A DNA stretch of 64,000 nt from Sphagnum magellanicum (GCA_021904315.1 CM038920.1:14508001-14572000), one strand, 5' to 3'; shown: positions 23,881-36,772, counted from the first letter of the stretch. Made by a program: numbers and translations. The notes: generated by a model from the letters alone, not told the origin.

Positions 23881-25712
23881 CCTGGTTTGAGATTTGTTTT
23901 TGTAGATTGGGAGATTCTTTTGTGGTTTTGGGGTAAAGAGTAAGGAGACACTCCAAGAGATCAGTGCTAATCTAAAAAATGACTACCACCCCAAGGTTGT
24001 TTTTTGGATCAGCACTAATCTCATGAGCAAGTGTTCTAAGCCAAACCACATGTACACCTAGCAATGAGTGTGCTGATTTCCACTCATGCCATTAGCATGA
24101 ATCTCTGTTGAGATATAAGCACAGGTTTTGAAATTGAAGCCCACTGATATTGTGAGGGTGTGAAGTACATAGGGTTGTTATAGATAGGACTTGTAAAAAC
24201 ACATTGTCACCATGAGAAAACCCAAACCTTGAGAAGAAGAAGAAAGAGAGCTTGGTCCCCCCAAAAGATAACTCATGAATGAACTTGTCAACCTCTAATC
24301 CATTTTCAACCTCCAATTTTTTTTTTGAAAAGAGCTCTTTCTTGTACTCTATGGTCTCCTCTAGAGTGCTCTCTGTGGTGGCTTGCTCTCCATGTCAAAG
24401 TCTCTGGATTCTTGTAGAATCAAGGAGCCTTGGGAGGCCTCTGCTATGTTTTACTTTGTTACAAACTGTGAATACATAGTTAACAGTTTCACAGTATCAT
24501 GGTATTACTGCATAGCTGGCATAGTGACAGTGTTGAGCATCTGCTTCCAGGTGCTCATAGCTGCTGCTGGACACCATAAAAAACAGTGCTTGAAGATTGA
24601 TTGATCTACTTCATGGGTCATGTTTCACACAAGAATAAAACCTTGAAAGTTGCTTTCTCTCTGAGTCAGAGATCACTCACTATCAAGATCATCATATGTG
24701 GGCTTCATTTCTCTTTGAGCTAAAACTGCAGCAGCAATAATGAAACAGAAAAAAAGTCTGGCAAGTTTGTAATGGAAGTCTACCTACCACAAAAAGGGCA
24801 AAGCTGAGCTTGACATCTGAGCTTAACATCACAGATTTGCAAGGCCACCAAGCAAACTGCTGCAATGTAAACAGCAGAATCCCATTGTCAGGAATTTGGC
24901 AACCTTTCTCTCTCACACCTCATTCAGAATCTCAAGACAAGAAATTGTGTTTCATGAGGTAGAATATGATCAGACCTCCCTGCTTTCTGTGAGATGACCC
25001 CTCGCTGATGCCACTGTTCACTTTCTGGCAAGACCTTCATCTCTGCCTAACTGATTGTAACCACAATATTGCATCTTTCAACCATGGCATAAGATCAGAT
25101 AAGACACCAAAACAAGACAGGCAGCAGCCTCATCTCCAAAAAGATGGCAGAGCACACAAGATCATCAAGCTGATTCTCACTCTCAGCACATGAGATGTAC
25201 AACAACTGTTACATCTCACAAGACTCGAGCTTATATGTGGCTTCACTAATCTCTGCAAAGGTTCAATGTTCACAGGACAACATTTACAGTGTAAAAATAT
25301 GTCAATCTCTCCAGTAGAGTACATACAGCATGCTGGTTTGTTTAAAAACATACATACTTTGGAATCAAGATATAACAAACCCATGCACAGATTTGAATCT
25401 GACACACCTCAGGAATTCTGTTTTGCACCTTCTTGCAGAATCTATGATGACATGCAGGATTTCCCTGACCCTGACAATGTTGTGTGAGGTTTGTGAATAC
25501 TCTCCACTGTCTGACTACAGATCATTCTCAGTGTGGTGGAGGAGCTGATATCAAAGAAGGTCAGAGGCAATAAGGAGAGATACAAAATTTGTGCTCACAT
25601 GAACACTATTGTTCCCTCTTCACTTCATGTAAGGAGCAAAGTTTATCAAACACAAAGAACCGTAGCAGCAGTATAGAGTATCTTCACTTGCTGAAGATGA
25701 CTTCCAATTCTA
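23881..25712. other. Spacer between the J-protein gene and MAGO
   Basis: No gene or mobile element was recognised. Sequence just left of 25713 is probably the 3' untranslated region of the MAGO gene. The rest contains only short ORFs without family resemblance. Confidence 0.45.
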
Positions 25713-26674
25713 CTAGATGGGTTTGATTTTGAAGTGCAGACCTATGAGGGAAAACACAAAGCATTTCAGATCCTGCAAGGTGGAAAAACAAATCATTAGT
25801 GCTGCATCCCAAGAAAACCTAGCCAATACATGTTCCCATGAGGGGTGTCAGAGCTTCATGATTGCACAACAATTGCAGTTGCTATTATCGTTGATGCAAA
25901 ACATCGACAAAACATCAGCCACACACACAGGATGAAGAAAGAAAGCTGTGAAAACAAGGGGGGGAAGAAAAAAGGAAGAAGACAGCTACCTGAACAAGGT
26001 AATAGAAGATGCGAAGGCCTTCAGGATCTTTACTGCTCTGAACATCAAGTAAGGAGCCAATTTTGGAGGTGGTGAAAGAGATGTGATCATTGCCCATGAC
26101 TATCTCCAGCTCCTGCCGTCCAACTCTGTCTGGCTCAGGCCAGTTGTTGTCATCTTCCTTCAATATCTACACAACAATAGATAGATAGAGACCTCGCCCA
26201 AAAAAAGGAAACCAAAAAGAAAAAATAAAAATCTCGTAACAGCAAAACACAGTAGTAGTGTCTATTGCCAGTTATTATCCTCAAACCCTAACCCTAACCC
26301 CTAAACCCTAAGGCCCTAAAACCCTTCGCCTTCCAGCAGCAGCCACAAGCAAGTGAACACAAGTGAAACAAAAAGCAAGAAAAGAAGAGGGAGGAGGAAA
26401 AGAATAAGAGCAGACAGAGAGAGGGAGAGAGAACAAAACGTAAGACAAAACTGACCTCGCTATCAGAAATAATGCGACGACACTCGCGAAGAGCGGCCTG
26501 GGTGAGGAAAACCTCCTTCCTGATCATAGTGTCGTTCTTATAGTTGGAGTTGTTGGCGTACCTGAGCTTCCCATCCGGCCTGAACTCGAACTCCAGAAAC
26601 TCGTGCCCGAATTTCCCCTTGTGCCCTACATAGTACCGCACGTAAAACTCCCCGACCTCTTCCGCATTTGCCAT
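25713..26674 (-). CDS. MAGO: MAGO NASHI homologue, core exon-junction complex subunit
   Basis: Three exons, 26674-26456, 26166-25990 and 25772-25713, encode 151 residues, the usual family length of about 150. All junctions are GT-AG and phase 0. The protein covers the whole Mago fold: [20 protein letters not shown] and [17 protein letters not shown] at the N-terminus, then [20 protein letters not shown], then [11 protein letters not shown], and the invariant end [16 protein letters not shown]. Mago pairs with Y14 and sits on spliced mRNA upstream of exon junctions, where it locks eIF4A3 and influences mRNA localisation and decay. No deviation from conserved residues was noticed. The gene shares its orientation with the J-protein gene, and its 5' side carries CT/GA repeats. 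Confidence 0.98.
26282..26324 (+). repeat. Short telomere-like repeats in MAGO intron 1
   Basis: The stretch has several AACCCTAA/AAACCCTAA units with one-base variants, matching the plant telomere repeat TTTAGGG on the minus strand. It lies inside the first MAGO intron (26167-26455). In plants such telo-boxes are common near the 5' ends of translation and growth genes, so a regulatory role is plausible; a chromosome end is not indicated. Confidence 0.75.
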
Positions 26675-26727
26675 AATTCCTGACCTCAAATCTACGACGG
26701 TACTCTTCTGCAATGGGATTTCCTCTC

Positions 26728-26829
26728 TCTCTCTCTCGATCTCGATCGAGCTCCCGTTCTCGTTTCCTCTCTCTCTCTCGATCTCGATCACGATCAAGCC
26801 CCCGTTCTCGTTCTCTCTCTCTCTCTCTT
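26728..26829 (+). repeat. CT-rich microsatellites upstream of MAGO
   Basis: Runs of CT dinucleotides are interrupted by CTCGATCTCGAT units and repeat several times, just upstream of the minus-strand MAGO start. On the transcribed strand these are GA repeats, which are common in plant core promoters and leaders and may bind BBR/BPC-type factors. They probably lie in the 5' untranslated region. Confidence 0.7.
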
Positions 26830-27603
26830 TTCCCGCCTACGCAATCCACTTTCTCCTTCGAGGGAGAAGGCAAGGCAACGTCCGCGGGACAACAAATGCA
26901 CACACTTTCTTCATCCAAATTGTGCATTTTATCATCTTTTTTCATTTGGTGTCATCCACTAGGTCATTTTCTGACTGCCTTTTTTTTAATGTGTTCTTGG
27001 ATGATTCATCCACAGGAAGAAGATTTAGCCAAATTTGGTTACAAGTTAAACATTAGAAGTAAAAATTCTAAAAACATCCTCCTATAGTTTTTGGCTACCC
27101 CACTTGAAAAACACATGTAACAAAATCTGGCAATGATTTTTCTTGAATTTTTTTTGAATTCTGGCAATTGAAAACTTCGAGAAGAACATGATTTTAGCAC
27201 TTTCAATCTTTAATATAGAATTTTGGCTATATATATATAAGGGCTGGTGCAAAGCATCTATGAACTCAATTAGCCTTGTGCATGCAAGTAGTATAACCGA
27301 AGAAACCTTCATATATGGAGAGGGGCTTTGGGGGTGAATGAATAATCATGCACGTCTTGTTGGGTGCTTGGTGCTAATTGTTGGCCGGTTGGTGGATCGG
27401 TCGGTTGTTATGTCTCCTTTTTATTTTTGCCTTCGAGCAAACATAACCCCACTAGACTCTCTTGGTGGCCCATTTCTCCATTTAGAAATTTCTAAGCAGA
27501 TTTTGGAAACTACCTTAGAAAGAAAGGTAAGATTCACTTTGGTCCAAGGGAAGCAAGCATCTTCCATTTTCAAGGAGTAAATATTACATTTTATAAATGT
27601 TCA

Positions 27604-27993
27604 TAAGGTTTCTTCGTGTTTTTAGCTTGAGGAAAAAAATAAAATAAAAAATTCTAGCCAAGTACCAAACATAAGGTTATTTCGTGTTTATAGTTGGAGG
27701 AAAAAATAAAATAAAAAATTCTAGCCCAGGTATCAAACATAAGGTTTCTTCGTGTTTTTAGTTGGAGGAAAAAAATAAAATAAAAAATTCTAGCCCAGGT
27801 ATCAAACATAAGGTTTCTTCGTGTTTTTAGTTCGAGGAAAAAAATAAAATAAAAATTTCTAGCCAAGGTAGCAAACATAAGGTTTCTTCATGTCTTTAGC
27901 TTGAGGAAATAAAATAAAATAAAAAATTGTAGCCAAGGTACCAAACATAAGGTTTCTTCATGTTTTTAGTTGGAGGAAAAAAATAAAAACAAA
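27604..27993 (+). repeat. 69-bp AT-rich minisatellite, about six copies
   Basis: The unit contains ATAAGGTTTCTTCGTGTTTT, then AGTTGGAGG, an A/T-rich stretch and ATTCTAGCC, and recurs every 69 bp with few changes. Because 69 is divisible by three, the minus strand shows a repeated peptide (ARIFYFIFF-x-LKTRRN), which I regard as incidental. No gene is adjacent. Confidence 0.85.
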
Positions 27994-28445
27994 AAATTCT
28001 AGCCATTCTTTTTAGGTACCATAACGCCCTTCACCCATGGTCAAGGGTGTAACCTGGATTCATGTACCACAATTGGCTATTGTTATACACTTATTTTTCT
28101 CATAATGCCCCTAGAAGTGGGGCCTTTTTTTTGGTCATGTATCACTTATTTTATGTTGCATCCATCATATTTATTTATTTATTTGTCTTTCAATGGCCAT
28201 CCGACCGGATCCACCCAAAAGTAAAGTAAACCGCAATTAACTCTGCATCTGTTTGAATTTTCCATTTAAACTCGTGTCACACGGGCCGACCGAGTGAGTG
28301 GTGTGGAAGAATCTAGATACCGATTTTAAGCTCATCCCGATTTGTTTATCTTGCCCTTGTTGACATTTCAAACACCTTCTTGCAAGCTATACAAAACAAT
28401 CATAGTCAGTGGTTTTTTTTTTAAATAAATTATTTTCACAATAAC

Positions 28446-28967
28446 TGTAGTGACCCCAAAAAAAAAAAAATTAGGCACGTGCGAATTGTACAATGAGAAT
28501 TTTTATTTGTTTTTCCAAAAGTCGCTGAATTTTGAAGAAAAACAGTCAAATGTCGTCACATTTAGATGCCGAGTCACATTTAGATGCCGAGTTCACGGAG
28601 GTCGTTGCCATAACAAAGAGAAATTCTGAATAAGAAAATAAAATGTTACTTTCTTGAGAGCCGGTCATGTCGAGTAACTGGCTGAGCACACTGGTGACGA
28701 CGATTCCTTTGAATCGTCTTGGTGCTTCTGTGCCTCAATTATTCACAATAACTTGTGCACTCTCACCAGCGAGTTACAAATTCCACAGCCTACTGGAAAG
28801 AAGACCGAAGATATTCAGATCAAGACTCTAATAGGGTTGATGCAAAGAAAGTACGTTTTCTCTCTTTCCTCATCCCACTTTATTTCGGAGTCTATCAAAC
28901 CAGGACTCAGGTGCAGATGTGCATACATGCATAATAGGCAATAAGTTATTCAGTGCTGGTATCAGAG
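28446..28967 (+). mobile_element. LTR-like segment followed by a copia-type primer-binding site
   Basis: TGGTATCAGAG at 28957-28967 matches the plant initiator-tRNA-Met primer-binding site used by Ty1/copia elements. Four bases upstream is a sequence ending in TTATTCA at 28952. A TGTAGTGACC candidate start at 28446 would give a 507-bp LTR with TG...CA ends. No gag or pol domain follows and no partner LTR was found, so this looks like the truncated 5' end of an element. Confidence 0.5.
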
Positions 28968-30177
28968 ATTTAGGGCACCGGATAGATGTGCTACTACCAT
29001 AGTACCTTGGCCATTTCGACACATGTCCATCAAATAATTAATTTATTTTGAAATTTTCATTTCAACCAATGGGTGAATATTCTTAAATATTCGCTATTAT
29101 CCTTCACAATATTTTTTGATGTGGAAGAAATCATTTTTGAAAATTTCAACATTTTTGAAAATAATATAATTAGTGTCGTCGAATTGGCCAAAGTACTAGG
29201 GTATGTTCCACGTCTTGTTTTATCAAGGAAGGTTGTTTGTTTCTTTGTTAGTTAAGTTGAGATGTTTCAAACCATAACACACCCCATCGTGCTTTTAATA
29301 CCATTAAGAAGCCCACAACAAATAAGGGTGTAATGACATCGACACCCATCATGCTCTTGATACCATTAGAAAGCCCTTGATAGGTTTCGTAATTTTTAAA
29401 CCTATGGTGTAAAAATTATTAAATATTTGAGAAAAATTGGGGCACACTCTTTGTCTCGTTGTAAGGCCCTCATTGAGTAGTATTTTATGAAGATATTTTT
29501 TCGTTTTTAGACCTAAGGTGTAAGAGGTATTGAATTTTGAATGATTTTGTGATTGAAAATTCAATTAAATTACCAAAAAAAAAAACTGATTTTGGGCATA
29601 AGAAATTAATTGAGTAACAAGTTTACACCTGAGCCAATGGCACAAAGCCACACTAGTGAGGATGAAATGTTTACATTAGAGTTCCGTACATGCTATACAC
29701 AACGTGGCTTGGATGTACAATATCAATCATCCAATCACCAATGGGGTCGTGGTGACCCGGCACTCGACCACCATCCATTCCCCCAAAAAAAATAATCACT
29801 CGTTCCGTGGGTAGCACGGACTTTCAATGGCCAATCATCTTGCTTAACCATTGAGCACCCAACACTACTGACTCACCGCTTTAAAGTTTGTCCGGGTGAA
29901 ATTGAAGTATCTTCGAGGTTAGGCCACATCCCGGAAAAATAAATAAAAATTATTTGTTTCGGTTCGGAATCCGGATATGTGATCATATGATGCGATAGAC
30001 CACAGATATTCTTCTTACATAGTAGAAGACGTAAATATCAACTTATGACACCACACGACCCATTCCGTAAGGGAAAAATGGAGACCGTAGGTTGAGAATT
30101 ACATAAACATGTTGTCATCCGCATATAAGTTTGTGGTCTTATTAGTCCACATGAAAAAGGTCATCCATTACATTTTA

Positions 30178-30565
30178 TTTCATCCAATTGTTGGTTCATG
30201 GTTTGCTCACACCTTGCCTCCTTTTTGTTCATCCGTTGAATTTCAAATTTCATGAATATCCTTGGTGAAAAAAAACGTGGGATGACTTTAGGGTTTCTTT
30301 CTATTTCATCCAATTTGTTGTTGGTTCATAGTCCATTCATACCTTGCATCCTTTTTGTTCATCCATTGAATTTGGAATTTCATGAATATCCTTGGTGAAA
30401 AAAACGGAGGGATGATTTCAGGGTTTCTTTCTATTTCATCCAATTTGTTGTTGGTTCATAGTCCATTCATACCTTGTCTCCTTTTTGTTCATCCATTGAA
30501 TTTGAAATTTCATGAATATCCTTATCCTTAGTGAAAAAAATTGGGATGACTTTAGGGTTTCTTTT
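30178..30565 (+). repeat. About 125-133-bp tandem repeat, three copies plus a remnant
   Basis: Units start with TTTCATCCAATT near 30178, 30303 and 30433. Each contains TTCATGAATATCC, GGGATGA and AGGGTTTCTTT. A fourth, diverged partial copy is visible near 30,700-30,765 (TGGATTTCCTTGGTGAAAAAA). No coding function was recognised. Confidence 0.8.
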
Positions 30566-30765
30566 GAACATTGGCTTTGGACTTTTAATGGATATGTATT
30601 TGGTGAACAAATTTGTTGTTGTTTTTTCTTTCTTTCTTTTTTTCCTTTTTTTTTATTTTTTTTTCCATCTAATTGTTCATTGTTGCTTTTTATTTATTTA
30701 TTAGGTTTGGATTTACATGGATTTCCTTGGTGAAAAAACTTGGGATGATTTTAGAGTTTTTTTAA

Positions 30766-32330
30766 TTATATTGACTTTGAATTTTTCATAATAATGAAGG
30801 GAGTGAATTTGAACTTGTCTAAAGGGAGGGAGGAAAAACAAAGCCTTTAGAGTATCTTCACTCACCCCCCCACCCCCCACCCCACAATAGTAAACAACAT
30901 TTTTATATTAAATTTTACATTAGAATGGTGCCAAAAAAATTTATTATGCACTAAATATGGTCCCAAAATTTTTTATCTCCAAATTTTTTTTTAAAAAGGA
31001 ATTGACTCTTGTGGATTGGTTGATGATTATGAGTGGCTCAAGTGGAGGGAGTTTAGTAGCCTCTCTCAATTTTTTCCTAGTGGACTTTTTCATGTTCATG
31101 GATGAGAATAAGGGCTTTTTTTTTTTTTTCCAATTTTGTGGTTTCAAAAGTTTGGTGATTATTTTCATAATTTTTTAATTTTTAAGAAAATAATTACACT
31201 GAAACAAATGAAAAGTTCAAAAAAATTATTGAAAAATTATCGAAAGCTTTGCAAGTGGGCAAACAAAACAAAACGCATGGCCAAAGGAAAAACCAAAGCA
31301 TCAAAATGATGTTGTTGCCTTATTTGCATGACCGTACTTTGTTGGGCCCCAGTGGATGATTCTTTGTCATCATATATGACATGAAGAATAATTTTTACTC
31401 TTTGCATCATCATCGTCCTCATTGTCCTTCTCTACAATGGGGTTCCATTTTTTTGTAATCGGAAGATAATAAAATATCCAATTGAGAAGATCTTGAATGC
31501 AATTGTCATCAACTTGACAAAAAAGTCACACCCAAAAAACCAAAGCACAAAGCACACACCCCACCATTTTGCAATGACCAACTTTTCAAAACCATGTGCA
31601 TTTGACTCATGATAAAGTCTCTCTCTCTCTACAATCAGCAATGGGGGAGGAAGTACATAACTAGTTTACTTGAGAGTACATGTAGTAGTACTCCCATCCC
31701 AAAAGGTTCATAACAAGTTACAACTCCATCTTATTATGGCAAATCTTTTTGCATAAGTTATCATATTTGTGGGAGAGAGAGAAAGAGAAGTGCACTTCTC
31801 TAGAAGAGTTATCAAACTACGTTTCCAAGTTTGGCAATAATTTAAATTATTTTTGAGAATATAATTATTTTATTAAAAAAAGTGTTTGTTTGAAATGATG
31901 ATGAAATTGAAGGAAATTTACAAAAGGAAGGAAAATTTATTAAAATTGGTCTCATTTATGTTGGATGTTTAGAGGCAAGAGAAGCTACCAAAGAAGCTAC
32001 TTATTGTTGAAATTTTTATAAATTATTATTCGAAACCCCATTGCTGAATTTGAAAAGGGTACTTCATTGGGTAACTTAAGTCGATACATTCAACCCAATA
32101 CCCCCTAACTTCTTACATTAGCTTACTATGTATGGCCATTGCCCATTGAATCTACGATGACCCATGATGCCATCCGAAGATCATTTGAACTTCCGTTGAC
32201 CGAAAAAACAAAACCCATTGAAGAAAATGAGATAGGCACCCAAAACCAATTAACTTATGTGTAAAAAAAAAATTAAAAAAAAATATATATATATATATAC
32301 ACAAAAAATCAATTAACTTAACTCATGTCC
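30766..32330. other. AT-rich spacer before the ERF gene
   Basis: There is no recognisable gene. It contains a short C-rich run near 30,860, AT-rich stretches, and a TA run near 32,285. ORFs are short and without resemblance to known families. Confidence 0.5.
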
Positions 32331-32336
32331 AAGAGA

Positions 32337-32672
32337 AATGGGTTTTGAAGATTGAAGAAAAAGAGAGATGGGTTGTGGAGATAGAACACAAGGAAGAGAC
32401 ATGGAGATGGAGAAGATGAGAGATGATGGGGTTTGGAGCTAGAACACAAGGAAGAGACATGGAGAAGATGAGAGATGATGGGTTTTGGAGATAGAACACA
32501 AGGAAGAGATATGGAGATGGAGAAGATGAGAGATATGAGTTTTGGAGATAGACGAGAAGAAGAGATATGGAGATGAAGAAGATGGGAGATATGGGTCTTG
32601 GAGATTGAAGCGAGAGAGAGAGAGATGGGTGCTTGAGATAGAAGAGAAGAAAGAGAGATGGAGATGGAGACT
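32337..32672 (+). repeat. GA-rich minisatellite (about 50-60 bp period) upstream of the ERF gene
   Basis: Six or seven imperfect copies of a purine-rich unit with GAGAGATGATGGG, TTTGGAGATAGAA and AGGAAGAGACATGGAGAT lie within 335 bp, ending about 80 bp before the ERF start codon. They would be in the promoter or 5' leader. The opposite strand reads as Ser/Leu/His/Pro repeats in a long but probably non-coding frame. Confidence 0.8.
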
Positions 32673-32752
32673 GTGGTGTTGTTTGTGTGATTTTTGTTTT
32701 GCTTTGGGTGTGTTGGGTTTGTGTGTGTTGTGGGTAAGAAGGGGAGAGGAGC

Positions 32753-34333
32753 ATGGACTTTTGTGGCAGGAGCACACGAGGCAGAAGATTGGCATCATCT
32801 GCACTTCCAGGTACACTTGCTGCAGCAGCAGCAGTGTCATCAGTAGTTGGACTGAAAGAAGGTGCAGCAGCATTTGGATCTAACTGTTTCAGAGATCCTT
32901 TCGAAGCTCTTGGTCGGAGAGTATCGGCTGCCGTTGTTGTTGCGGAGAAGAGCATCGGACTCACAAACTTCTCAGGGGATGGTTTGCAGAGCCCTGCCGG
33001 TAGTCTGAGGAGCAATAACGGCGTCGTTGGTAGCAGTGGCGGAGTCGGAGGCTCGCTGCAGAATGCTTCGGACTGGGTGCCAGGGAGCGGCAAGCTCTCG
33101 GGGATGAAGAGAAGTAGACCCGATGAGTTCTGCGCCGAATCTGAAGAGCCGCGGAGAAAGTCGCAGAAGGCCTGGATCATCGCCAGAAAGCTGCGGCACT
33201 CTCTTGGAGAGAGCTTCGCAGAACGTTTCCGCGAGAAGTTCGGCGATGTCATGAAGAGCCAGGAAACCGAGCAGCAGCTCAAAGCTTCGATGCAAACCCC
33301 AACAACTGAAGCTTCTTCACAAATGGGTGGTTTGCTGCAAAACCCAGAAGCTGGAGAGGCAGCTGCAGAAACGGCTGCAAAACCAGCAGCAGAAGCTCGC
33401 ACCCAGTACCGCACAGCCAAAGCTCGTGCAGCGTTTCCGGAAGCTATGGCCATGTGGTTGATGCAGCAGCAGAGAAAACCGGCTGCTGCACCGGCTGCAA
33501 CACAAGCTGAGCTTCATCGTCCTCTTCTTCCTCATGTAGCAGAAGAAGAGAAGCCGCATCTGGCATCGAGCACGGCAGCGGCAGCGGCGCCAAAGGATGG
33601 GCTCTGGAGGTCGCGGTACAGAGGCGTGAGGCAACGGCCGTGGGGGAAATTCGCTGCGGAGATCCGGGACTCCAGTCGCCAAGGGGCTAGGGTTTGGCTG
33701 GGGACCTTCGACACCGCTGAGGAAGCTGCTCGTGCTTACGACGCTGCAGCTCTCAAGATGCGTGGACCCAAAGCGCACTTGAACTTCCTCCGCAAGGAGG
33801 ACGACGACGAGGATGGCGACCGTGCTGCTGCTGCTGATCCTGAGGCTTCTTCTGCTGCATCCACAGCAGCAGCTCCCACTGATGCTGTTGATGATTCTGG
33901 TGCAGCCACCACCATCGCTGCTGCTGTTTCTTCTCCAACATCTGCTGCTGCTGCATTAGGAGATTTCTCTCAATCAGCTGCCACAGCTGCTGCCACCACT
34001 ACGGTCCAAGCTGAAGCTCCTACAAGACCTGGTGCTTGGATGGATTCCACAGCAGCAGCAGCAGCAGTTTCGAACAACAATGGTTTTGTACTACCACCGA
34101 ATGCCTCGGATTTTGTGGCAATGAAGACAGAATGCTCGAGCAATGGGCTGTTTGTGGGAGCAGAAGAAATCCATGAACCTGCTTTTGGTGGTGGTGGTGG
34201 TGGTTGTGGTCATGGTGCTTTGGAGGTTGAGGATTTGGGACAGTTGTTTCTGGAGGAGCTTTTGGAGAGCACTCAGCATGATGCAGCTGCATTTTTCTCC
34301 TCCCTTGACTCCCAGCTCCAGTGGCCACTGTAG
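32753..34333 (+). CDS. AP2/ERF-domain transcription factor, ERF subfamily
   Basis: A single uninterrupted 526-codon frame. One AP2/ERF domain spans roughly residues 285-344: [19 protein letters not shown], then [19 protein letters not shown], then [10 protein letters not shown]. Alanine and aspartate at the two diagnostic positions (AAEIRD) place it in the ERF subfamily and not in DREB. ERF proteins bind GCC-box DNA in the nucleus and act in ethylene, stress and developmental responses. Upstream, a charged segment ([20 protein letters not shown], near 135-155) looks helical. Both flanks of the domain are rich in alanine and glutamine, and the C-terminal part has a Gly run and an acidic [11 protein letters not shown] segment that could be an activation region. 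The ATG at 32753 gives the longest frame, but an internal start cannot be excluded. No clear EAR repression motif was seen. Confidence 0.93.
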   Translation: MDFCGRSTRGRRLASSALPGTLAAAAAVSSVVGLKEGAAAFGSNCFRDPFEALGRRVSAAVVVAEKSIGLTNFSGDGLQSPAGSLRSNNGVVGSSGGVGGSLQNASDWVPGSGKLSGMKRSRPDEFCAESEEPRRKSQKAWIIARKLRHSLGESFAERFREKFGDVMKSQETEQQLKASMQTPTTEASSQMGGLLQNPEAGEAAAETAAKPAAEARTQYRTAKARAAFPEAMAMWLMQQQRKPAAAPAATQAELHRPLLPHVAEEEKPHLASSTAAAAAPKDGLWRSRYRGVRQRPWGKFAAEIRDSSRQGARVWLGTFDTAEEAARAYDAAALKMRGPKAHLNFLRKEDDDEDGDRAAAADPEASSAASTAAAPTDAVDDSGAATTIAAAVSSPTSAAAALGDFSQSAATAAATTTVQAEAPTRPGAWMDSTAAAAAVSNNNGFVLPPNASDFVAMKTECSSNGLFVGAEEIHEPAFGGGGGGCGHGALEVEDLGQLFLEELLESTQHDAAAFFSSLDSQLQWPL

Positions 34334-34589
34334 TTTTTTTGCTCTGCTAGCTGGGACACTATAACTCCCATACACACCCCACCATCAAAGCTCCAAGACC
34401 CACCCACATCTTCTTCTCCACATTCCACACATGTTCCATATCTTGTGCAAATGCAGTCTGAGAAGAATGGTGAGTAAGGAAATGTGTGACAGCAACAGAG
34501 TAGAGCATCTGAACATCTGTTGTCTCTTCAGATCGTTGGCCAGCTTGCTGTGCTCACCCCCTGAAGAGGATCTCAAGCTCAACTTGAGC

Positions 34590-34775
34590 TGTTCTGGTAG
34601 AATCTTCCATGCTCCTGGTAGCTGATCTCAGCAGCTCTCCTGGTAGAATGTTCTTTAGCTCTTCTGGTAGAATCTGAATCTTCTTTAGCTCTCCTGGTAG
34701 AATCTTGAGGAGCTCTTCTGCTTGAATCTGAATCTTCTGTAGCTCTCCTGGTAGAATCTTCTTCAGCTCTAGTCC
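34590..34775 (+). repeat. Tandem repeats in the ERF 3' untranslated region
   Basis: The phrase AGCTCTCCTGGTAGAATCTT and close variants (AGCTCTTCTGGTAGAATCTG) recur six times or so at uneven spacing of about 25-40 bp, starting about 260 bp after the ERF stop codon. They are likely transcribed with the gene. The period is variable, and there is no conserved protein on either strand. Confidence 0.75.
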
Positions 34776-35217
34776 TGTGTGTAGTAGTAGTGTACACAGT
34801 CAAAATACTTTTGTATAGTATGCAAGCAATGCCGTGTATATGTAGTATGGCATTTTGATCAGTGTAGTATAGTATGTTGTATTTGAATCAATGAGATTTT
34901 CTTCTTGCCGCAGTTTCAGGATGATTTGCAGATTCATGAAATGTAAATCTGCCAAAGTTGTGGCTGCCACAATGCATATTATCTATGAAAGTTCTTCAGT
35001 GCAAGCAGAGAAAAGCAAGCAACTTGTAGAGAATAGATGAGCTACCAGAAGTGCTGAAGATTCTACCAGAAGATGAAGATGATGAACAGCAAACAAGTTT
35101 GTTACAAAGCAAGAAAAAACAACCCAAAACAACCAGCAATGAACTTGGATTTGCTCAATGAATATCATCCTCTGCTCGCAATTTTGTGTTATGTATAAAC
35201 CAACATACCAATCTGCA

Positions 35218-35620
35218 TGCCTTGTTGGTACCTCAAAGACCTTGAGTCACTAGGTAAACCTCCTCCTCCAAGTCCCCATGCAAAAATGTCATCTTCACAT
35301 CAAACTGCAACAGCTCCATATCTTCCACATAGGTTTTTGCAAATTGATGTAGCAACTATGAACAAGATTGTCCTGATGGAGTCCATATCTTCCAGGTAGG
35401 GCTTTTGCAGGATCGACAGAGCAGTCATGAGAAGATTGTCCTGATAGAGTCAAACTTGGCAACTCATGAAAACATTTGCTCGTAGTCAATCCCATATCCT
35501 TTGGTAACAATCTGAGCCTTCAATGCTACCATCAGATTTGCATTTCACCTTGTGCACCCATTTGCTTTTCACAACCTTTCTCCCCTCTAGCAGCTCACAA
35601 ATCGTCCAAGTGAGCATTCC
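35218..35620 (-). pseudogene. Ty1/copia reverse-transcriptase fragment, frameshifted
   Basis: Across two minus-strand frames the sequence reads KVVKSKWVHKVKCKSDGSIE, then VTKGYGIDYEQMF and VAKFDSIRTI, then QFDVKMTFLHGDLEEEVYL. These are the standard early reverse-transcriptase blocks of copia polyproteins. Frameshifts and stops interrupt it, and a short internal duplication (DSIRTI occurs twice) is visible. No YVDD block, integrase or LTR is attached, so it is an old isolated fragment. Confidence 0.8.
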
Positions 35621-36727
35621 TCGTCAGATTTCAAAGAGAGTGTAAACAACAACAAAAAAGGGAAGAAGCATGTACATACTACATAAGAGCTTGGGTACTA
35701 GAGCATCTTGCTGAATTCCTAAGAATCTCTCAGAAGGTGTGTACATATTGTGATTCACTTTGTGCATTACAATGAGCATTGGGTATGGCAGCATTTATAG
35801 TGGGAGAAGGTTTTGGCATGGATTTTAGAATGCCTTCATTGCCATTTATGGATTCACGTCCTTCCATGAATTCAGCACTGGAAATGATCACTATCCAAAT
35901 TCCAGACCTGAACACCTTAGTGAGAAGAACATGTTTGTGGTTCGAATTTGGTAACAAGGAGATTTGTTTTGCAACAATATCATGGACTCGATCATTGCTG
36001 CTGGAGGTGGCTTTTTTTCTTCCCCATTTTTTCTGTGGCTTCAAATCAGTCCCCCTTTTGTTTCTTACAGAACAACAACACAGATTCACGATGGTGGTTG
36101 AGAATCTTTTCTGTGGGTCAATGAGTATTGCATCTCTCTACTTCAAGGGTGTTTGTCAACAAGCAATCCAGAATTCAAATCCAACTCTTTTTGCCACTTG
36201 ACTTCATGTTGTGTTGTAATCTGTATCAAAAAACCATGTAGTTAGCTTTTTATTAAGCAAAAGCCTTTGTTGTTTTGGGTTTAGGGTTTAACTCACCTCA
36301 CCTTTTATTATGGCTTTTTCTTTTCTTTTTTGGTTGGTGTTGGGTCAGAGTGTAAAACAAACCATTGAGACATATGAAGTAACCCTATAAAATCAAGTAC
36401 TTTGTAAATCAAACCACTTTGTATCTGATTTCCAACTCATGTTTCTTGAGTATCAAGCAAGGGTCAACAATTCAGACTCAAATTGAGGGGACATGTGGGG
36501 AATGAATTAGTGTTCCAAAGCAAACTTTTATGCAAGCAAATTGATATGGGATTGTAAAGCAGGTTTTTTTGGTTGGCATTTGACTTGGCATTCGGGAATT
36601 ACTAAATTTGTTTCACTGGATTAAATGTAAGAAGTTTTGAACTTTCCATTTCTTGCTTTGGGTGCAAAACACAAAGAAATTAGATGCTTTTTGGGGTGAA
36701 GTGTCAAGAGAAACAAAAAAAGTACCT

Positions 36728-36772
<45 letters not shown>

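Noticed and set aside
26282..26324. Telomere-like repeats as a chromosome end or fusion point
   Set aside because: There are only a few imperfect units, and they lie inside a functional intron.
27604..30565. Direct repeats considered as a CRISPR array
   Set aside because: The units are contiguous minisatellites without unique spacers, in a plant nuclear context.
32323..33453. 376-codon minus-strand ORF opposite the ERF
   Set aside because: It runs through a GA-rich repeat and the antisense of the ERF coding sequence, has low-complexity Ser/Pro/Leu content, and has no recognisable domain.
35730..36201. Opposing ORFs of 140 and 119 codons
   Set aside because: Neither resembles a known family, both are single ORFs near a decayed copia fragment, and there is no splice or context support.
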